Positions 59,620 to 64,000 of a stretch of DNA of 64,000 bases are shown piece after piece (positions within the stretch are counted from its first letter, which is position 1; each line of letters starts with the position of its first letter). The stretch spans positions 13,898-77,897 of the forward strand of contig CAZODO010000014.1 in assembly GCA_964578605.1 (NCBI GenBank), given 5' to 3'. The stretch is from JAXMHN01 sp964578605 (GTDB lineage: Bacteria; Verrucomicrobiota; Verrucomicrobiia; Limisphaerales; SIBE01). A program made the position numbers and the translations under genes. The notes under the pieces were generated by a model. That model was not told the DNA's origin, made no database searches, and saw nothing but the letters and a program-made list of their open reading frames with translations.

Positions 59620-61725
59620 TCACTGCGCGGTGTCATCTATCTCCAGGCTGCGGATTCGGAGCCGGTCGGCCGGCCACCCGAGGTTCAACGCCACCGCGGA
59701 CGGATACACCCAGTGGCTGGCGTTGGAATTGTGCAGGACGACTTCGCAACGGTCGGCCGCCAAAGCCACTGCCTGCGGGATATCAAGAAACCGCATGACG
59801 TTCAGGTAATCCGGGCCATCCCGATGCGACACCGGGAGCTCGGAAAGGGTAATCCGCCGGATGCCTGGCTCGAACACGGCAGCATACAGAGCGTTGACGC
59901 CCATAGCACCTTCCGCCTCGAGATCGATCGGCAGGCCCTTGAATTCTTCAATGGACTGCAGCGCCTGAACCGCCCGCCGAATATCCCAGACCCGCATGCC
60001 ATCAAGCGTCTGGCCCAACAGCATGAACCGGCGGCGAATCTGGACCTGTTTGCGGGCGTCTCCACCCCAGGCGCTCAACCCGATGCCGCGAGGGGCAAAG
60101 CTCACCTGAACGACCCCATCCATTCGCCTGGGCGCGCCGCGCCGCTCACTGGCCGGCTGCACCCCAAGCACCTCAACCTCCTCGCGTAACGCTTCGGAGA
60201 ATGTCTGGCTCTCGGCTCTGACCCATCCGCGCCAGGTGGCCTCGTCGCGCAGGGTCAACTGGATGCTGGTGGGCGTTTGTGTGGATGCCTCCACGTACAG
60301 CCGGAGCGGGACGTCATGCTGGCTGGTGAATTCGTAGACATCCATGGTCCGAACGGAGGTGGCATCTCGCCCGCGATGCGCCGCAACCGAGGGCGCGGCT
60401 CCTTCCGGCCATCCGCGAAAGACGTGTTCTCTAAGCGCCTTCTTCAAGGCATCCCGCTGGTCGGCCCAAGCGGACGCGGTGGCAGGCGGGTTCGTGAACG
60501 TGGCCACCGGAACAAATGTTTCGTGGATCTTGCTCGTCCGTTCGTCGGCCGGGAGTGTTTCGAACACCTTAAGCTGCTCCGGTTTGAAAAAGCGCGTCGC
60601 GGCCATTTCGATGATGGGGTCCTCGCCCTTCAAATGCCGGTTGAACCAGCGGAAGACGGGCAATTGCAGGTCCTGAGTGTCCCGGTGCGGACCTTCGGTA
60701 ATGAGCAGACCGAGCTTGTTGGTCGCGCCGTACAGCTTGTAGATCTGCGCCACCTTCGAATGCAGCCGGACCACGCCGTCGAGCGGGAAGATCGAGTCTT
60801 TGTCACTGTTGCAGATGAGCAAGGGCCGAGGCGCCACCAGGGCCGCAACGGCCGGGTAATCCCAGCGGTGCGTGTTCACCATGAACATGCAGTCGCAATG
60901 CCCCTCCACGACACCATCGACGACATGGTTTTGCAGATCGGTAATCCCAGCCACCGGCGCGGCGGCTTTGATCCGGTCATCCAGCGCCGCCACCCACCAA
61001 CTGTAAGCGCCGCCTCCGGAGCGTCCCGTCACCCCCAGGCGGCTGCCATCGACCTCCGGCCGCGATTGCAGGTAATCCAGCGCCCGAATGCAATTCCACG
61101 CCTCGACACCGGCCGAACTGTATCCCCGCGAGTTCCACCACCACATGCCCTCGCGATAGGTGCCATGGTGGATTCCCTGGATCTCGCCGAGTTGCACCGT
61201 GTCGATCGTCAGGCAGGCATAGCCATTGCGGGCGAACCAGGCACCATGATGGTGATAGGCCGTTTTGTTCCCGAAGCTGACCCCGTTCGTCATGACAAAA
61301 GCGTGGCCACAAACGTAAAGGATGCCAGGCGCCGGCCCCTGTCGTCCTTTGGGCAGATACAGGTTTCCGGTCACATAAAGCCCGGGCAGGGATTGGAATT
61401 GCAGGTTTTCCACCGTGAACTGCTCCTCTTCCACTTTCCCGGTGACTTCCCCCCGCAGATCTGTGCGCTCAGGCAAAGGCGACAAACTCAACATTTCGAA
61501 CAGTTCCCGCCTCAGACGCGCTCGCTCTGACTCCCACGCCTCAAGGGAATCGATCCCCGCCAGGCAAGCGTCGCTCAGGAGCTTTGTCTCCACCCGGAAG
61601 TACTCGGCCAACCTTCGCGATGCGGGGGACTCAATGGGCGGGCTGTCGGCGGCCCAGGTCAGTCCCCCAGCGGCTTGAAAGACAGAGAAGGTCAGCAGAA
61701 CAGCGAGGCTGGTTTTGGCAATCAT
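59620..61725 (-). CDS. Secreted two-part alpha/beta hydrolase, acetyl-xylan-esterase-like
   Basis: About 701 residues with a signal peptide (MIAKTSLAVLLTFSVFQAAG). The first half is an alpha/beta hydrolase: LYLPKGRQGPAPGILYVCGH, SRLGVTGRSGGGAYSWWVAA (nucleophile Ser) and GPHRDTQDLQLP (His). It resembles acetyl xylan esterases and dienelactone hydrolases. The second half has a weaker, hydrolase-like pattern, with no clear second active site. It is convergent with the dehydratase gene. ATG 61725 is preferred over a TTG at 61746. The gap 61726-62054 has no gene. Confidence 0.82.
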   Translation of the reverse strand: MIAKTSLAVLLTFSVFQAAGGLTWAADSPPIESPASRRLAEYFRVETKLLSDACLAGIDSLEAWESERARLRRELFEMLSLSPLPERTDLRGEVTGKVEEEQFTVENLQFQSLPGLYVTGNLYLPKGRQGPAPGILYVCGHAFVMTNGVSFGNKTAYHHHGAWFARNGYACLTIDTVQLGEIQGIHHGTYREGMWWWNSRGYSSAGVEAWNCIRALDYLQSRPEVDGSRLGVTGRSGGGAYSWWVAALDDRIKAAAPVAGITDLQNHVVDGVVEGHCDCMFMVNTHRWDYPAVAALVAPRPLLICNSDKDSIFPLDGVVRLHSKVAQIYKLYGATNKLGLLITEGPHRDTQDLQLPVFRWFNRHLKGEDPIIEMAATRFFKPEQLKVFETLPADERTSKIHETFVPVATFTNPPATASAWADQRDALKKALREHVFRGWPEGAAPSVAAHRGRDATSVRTMDVYEFTSQHDVPLRLYVEASTQTPTSIQLTLRDEATWRGWVRAESQTFSEALREEVEVLGVQPASERRGAPRRMDGVVQVSFAPRGIGLSAWGGDARKQVQIRRRFMLLGQTLDGMRVWDIRRAVQALQSIEEFKGLPIDLEAEGAMGVNALYAAVFEPGIRRITLSELPVSHRDGPDYLNVMRFLDIPQAVALAADRCEVVLHNSNASHWVYPSAVALNLGWPADRLRIRSLEIDDTAQ

Positions 61726-62054
61726 GATCAGCGCCGAGCATCGCAACCCTCAGGATTCAGGGCAAGCTCCCGGAATGAGCAAAATCGGGGAGCACGCTGG
61801 AGAGTCCGGTCTCAGGCCCGGCCGGGAAAACCAACCCTGCGGGATCGGGATTCTTCGACCTTGCTGCGGAGTCCGAACGATGCCGAGTGGCTCCTTGCTC
61901 TTGCTCTCTGTAGTTCATGCTGCGTTCTCCCCAGCCAGCACGCGCTCGCAACGGTTCTCTCCGTCAAGCCCGAATGAGAGGGGCTGATTTCTCGCTTTCC
62001 CTCTCGCGAGGTTTCCCGGTTGAATGCAAGTGTGGGAACCGGAATGCGCGCGTC

Positions 62055-62861
62055 ATGAGCAAGTACTGGCACGTCATCAATATCGGGATTCAGAATACCT
62101 TGGTCTACCGGATGAACTTTCTCTTCCGGAGCACCTTTGGGCTGATTCCGTTGATGGCGACGATTTATCTGTGGCGCGCGGTGTTCGCCGCCAAGACAGG
62201 CGCGGCCGACGTGGCCGGATACACGCTCGCGGGGATGACCTCTTACTACCTGCTGATCACGATTGTGGACATGTTGACGGCGGTGGCGGATGACGATTGG
62301 CAGATCGCCGCCGACATTCGGGAAGGCAACATCAACCAGTTCATCCTCAAGCCGGTCGATTACCTGATCTACCGGTTGTGTCTCTTTGGAGCGAACCGCT
62401 CCATTTATACCGCGGTGGCCATTGTTCCTGTGGCCCTGTTCATCCTCGTTCAGCGGAATTACCTCGTGCTGCCTCCTGACGGTGCCGCCTTCGGCTGCTT
62501 TGTCCTCGCCACGATCCTCACGGGATTGCTCCAGTTCCTGGTTTCCTACACAGTGGCGTTGCTGGCCTTCTGGGTCCTGGAGGTTTCGACGTTCATTTTC
62601 ATCGTTTTCGCATTCGAGCAAGTGGCCGGGGGGCACCTTTTCCCTCTGGATATTCTGCCGGCCTGGCTTGCCGAAATCCTCCATTACACCCCGTTCCCCT
62701 ATCAGCTCTTCTTCCCTGTGAGCATCTATCTCGGACGCACCTCCGGCGCCGAACTATGGCGCGGACTTCTGATCCAGTCCTGCTGGGTGCTGTTTTTCTA
62801 CCTCTTGGCGCGCTGGACGTGGTCGCGGGGACTGCGCAGATTCACTGCTGTCGGGGGCTGA
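62055..62861 (+). CDS. ABC-2-type transporter permease
   Basis: A 268-residue membrane protein with six predicted segments (IPLMATIYLWRAVFAAK, GYTLAGMTSYYLLITIVDM, FVLATILTGLLQFLVSYTVA, IQSCWVLFFYLLARWTW). EGNINQFILKPVDYLIYRLC is typical of the COG3694/COG4587 permease group, which works with a second permease and an ATPase. No ATPase or second permease is in the window to either side. The longer frame from 61917 adds 46 unlikely residues; ATG 62055 is chosen. Confidence 0.82.
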   Translation: MSKYWHVINIGIQNTLVYRMNFLFRSTFGLIPLMATIYLWRAVFAAKTGAADVAGYTLAGMTSYYLLITIVDMLTAVADDDWQIAADIREGNINQFILKPVDYLIYRLCLFGANRSIYTAVAIVPVALFILVQRNYLVLPPDGAAFGCFVLATILTGLLQFLVSYTVALLAFWVLEVSTFIFIVFAFEQVAGGHLFPLDILPAWLAEILHYTPFPYQLFFPVSIYLGRTSGAELWRGLLIQSCWVLFFYLLARWTWSRGLRRFTAVGG

Positions 62862-62984
62862 GAGCCAGAGCCGAGCGCCAACACGACACACGGTGCCGAC
62901 TTTCTTATCGGCGTTTCTAAGCTGAATTGGCCAGGATGGCCTTGAGTGCCCGGTCCGGCACTGCCATCTCAAACGGAAACGACT

Positions 62985-63176
62985 ATGGCGCAGATTCCCT
63001 TTTTACGCGAGGCGGGCGACGGCACCGGCAGGCAGCCCATACTTCAGCTCAAGGAACTCGAACCGGATTGGCAAAGGCACAATTCCTGGCGGGCCAGCTG
63101 GATCGAATCTTACGCCAACTGGTTCAAGCGTTGGAAACGCCTGCGGTTGGACGAGGCCCGTCCTGAGTGCCCCTAA
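62985..63176 (+). CDS. Small hypothetical protein
   Basis: A 63-residue protein starting MAQIPFLREAGDGTGRQPIL, rich in Trp and basic residues toward the end (ASWIESYANWFKRWKRLR), which could form an amphipathic helix. I recognise no family. It has no signal peptide. It lies 120 bases after the ABC permease. Confidence 0.4.
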   Translation: MAQIPFLREAGDGTGRQPILQLKELEPDWQRHNSWRASWIESYANWFKRWKRLRLDEARPECP

Positions 63177-63231
63177 CCAGCGTTCCAACGCGCGCGGGTC
63201 ATGGCGCCTCAGGGCAGCAAAGGCAGGCCCG

Positions 63232-63263
63232 CCCGTTCTGCAAGCTGCCCGTTCTGCAAGCTT
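63232..63263. repeat. Perfect 16-bp tandem duplication
   Basis: GCCCGTTCTGCAAGCT occurs twice in a row (63232-63247 and 63248-63263). It looks like a recent slippage or unequal duplication in a non-coding stretch. Confidence 0.85.
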
Positions 63264-63380
63264 GGCTTGCTGCTCCGAATGTGTTCTTCTTCCCAGGACG
63301 GCGTGCCGCGTTCGTGCCCGATGCGGATCCCGGCATCGAAGGGCTCCTGCGCGCCTCACGCCGCGAAGCACGAAGAAGCG

Positions 63381-63578
63381 ATGAAAAAGCGAAAAGAACA
63401 ACCGAGCGTTGCGGGTTTGCTGTTGATTGTCACGGGAATGGTTTTGCTCTCCATCATCATGCTCACGCTCACAGGGAACAGGGCGCTCCAAAATGCCAAG
63501 CTCAACATTGGATTGGGGTGCGCCGCCGTGGCCAGCCTTGCCGCAGGGGTAACCCTGAGCGCCCGGCGCACCAAATAG
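63381..63578 (+). CDS. Small two-segment membrane protein
   Basis: A 65-residue protein starting MKKRKEQPSVAGLLLIVTGM with two hydrophobic segments (LLLIVTGMVLLSIIMLTLTG and NIGLGCAAVASLAAGVTLS) and charged ends. The family is unknown. The start at 63381 is preferred over the longer frame from 63201, which crosses the 16-bp duplication. Confidence 0.55.
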   Translation: MKKRKEQPSVAGLLLIVTGMVLLSIIMLTLTGNRALQNAKLNIGLGCAAVASLAAGVTLSARRTK

Positions 63579-63618
63579 CCCGGTCGCGACCCGATCTGAA
63601 AACCGCTAAAATCAAGGC

Positions 63619-63646
63619 TTGCATTTGGCCAGGTTTTCCGTAGTTT
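63619..63646 (+). promoter_or_regulatory. Candidate promoter of tRNA-Gly
   Basis: TTGCAT (63619-63624) and TAGTTT (63641-63646) are separated by 16 bases and lie 20 bases before the tRNA 5' end, a good fit to a sigma-70-type promoter. A 6-bp hairpin (TTCCGC, loop TTTACA, GCGGAA) lies directly before the tRNA. Confidence 0.5.
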
Positions 63647-63666
63647 GGTTCCGCTTTACAGCGGAA

Positions 63667-63743
63667 GCGAGCGTAGCTCAGTCTGGTAGAGCGCAACCTT
63701 GCCAAGGTTGATGTCGAGGGTTCGAATCCCTTCGCTCGCTCCA
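63667..63743 (+). tRNA. tRNA-Gly(GCC)
   Basis: A 77-base cloverleaf. The acceptor stem is GCGAGCG with CGCTCGC, the D-arm region is AGCTCAGTCTGGTAGAGC, the anticodon stem is CAACC with GGTTG around the loop TTGCCAA (anticodon GCC at 63701-63703), and the T-arm contains TTCGAAT. The discriminator is T and CCA is encoded. A broken integrase start follows after 81 bases, so the tRNA 3' end is a likely attachment site. Confidence 0.96.
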
Positions 63744-63824
63744 TTGATTATCAACCACTTCCATCGAATCCTTGACTTTCCGTCTGCGGCTGCTTCTATA
63801 CTCTCCTTCTATACAAGCAAAGCG

Positions 63825-63980
63825 ATGGAACCGCACCGAAGAAGCGGTGAATTTGTCCGCGTGGGTGAAAACCTCTATCGGTATTCCACCAGCAAAACCT
63901 ACTACGCGGTTTACCGCAAGCACGGAAAGTTGATCTGGAAGAGCCTCTATGGTGGATTCGTATTTGAAGGAGGGGACTGA
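63825..63980 (+). pseudogene. Truncated tyrosine-recombinase (integrase) N terminus next to tRNA-Gly
   Basis: The 51-codon frame reads GEFVRVGENLYRYSTSKTYY then AVYRKHGKLIWKSL, the pattern of the N-terminal arm-binding domain of phage-type integrases (GENLYR...YYA...GK.I..SL). It then loses similarity (YGGFVFEGGD) and stops at 63980, whereas full integrases have 350-420 residues. It is therefore a truncated or frameshifted relic, possibly with more remnants beyond the right edge. Position after a tRNA gene fits an old integration event. Confidence 0.7.
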
Positions 63981-64000
63981 ATCGCGGGGAGTTGCAGATG

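Overview
The window looks like a piece of a Verrucomicrobiota chromosome, most likely a Limisphaerales/Pedosphaeraceae-type soil or freshwater lineage. I infer this from high GC, many secreted glycoside hydrolases, sulfatase, SGNH and CE15 esterases, an FG-GAP/UnbV (CRTAC1) protein, Tat and Sec signals on sugar-active enzymes, class II ribonucleotide reductase, and a detached nuoABCD block. There is no rRNA or ribosomal protein gene to place it more exactly.

Layout. 0-2.4 kb: the N-terminal two thirds of cas10/cmr2, the large subunit of a type III-B CRISPR effector, runs off the left edge; the rest of the system lies outside. 2.4-7.7 kb: nrdJ with a pair of candidate NrdR boxes, der, and a vapB antitoxin whose vapC partner survives as only 26 codons. 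8-14 kb: a GH36 alpha-galactosidase, an SGNH hydrolase, a response regulator, a DCC protein, a lipoprotein and a kinase-like protein without its ATP-binding lysine. 14-19.5 kb: a rightward run of glutathione peroxidase, Dabb protein, ribosome hibernation factor, amidohydrolase, bioF and bioA. 19.6-28 kb: a large GH116 enzyme, Smr protein, DUF4112 protein, K+/H+ antiporter, TlpA-like thioredoxin and a PIN toxin-antitoxin pair. 28-36 kb: a leftward polysaccharide group (FucI-like Tat protein, CE15 esterase, GH50, GH32). 36-41.4 kb: small conserved proteins, a YdjC deacetylase, a NhaR-like LysR regulator, ExoD and TerC. 41.5-51.6 kb: the FG-GAP/UnbV protein overlapping a formylglycine-enzyme-like lipoprotein, panC, nadB, then nuoDCBA read leftward. 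51.8-62.9 kb: secreted catabolic proteins (propeller, SGNH, sulfatase, mannonate-dehydratase-like enzyme, acetyl-xylan-esterase-like hydrolase), a methyltransferase and an ABC-2 permease. 63.6-64 kb: tRNA-Gly(GCC) followed by a broken integrase start, the usual sign of an integration site.

Two results deserve most attention. First, cas10/cmr2 is open to the window edge and so is easily missed. Second, five intergenic arrays built of 11-bp units (7.77, 23.8, 31.2, 38.1 and 53.2 kb) all reverse unit orientation part-way and all end 79-97 bp upstream of the chosen start codon of the next gene, although the genes are unrelated and the unit sequence differs. This reads like a repeated upstream element with conserved architecture rather than conserved sequence. 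A third point is an accessory domain found both inside the GH116 enzyme and at the N terminus of the GH32 enzyme 13 kb away.

The secreted enzymes fit a lifestyle of degrading complex and partly sulfated polysaccharides. Housekeeping genes (biotin, pantothenate, NAD, complex I, ribonucleotide reduction) are interleaved with them in short operons.
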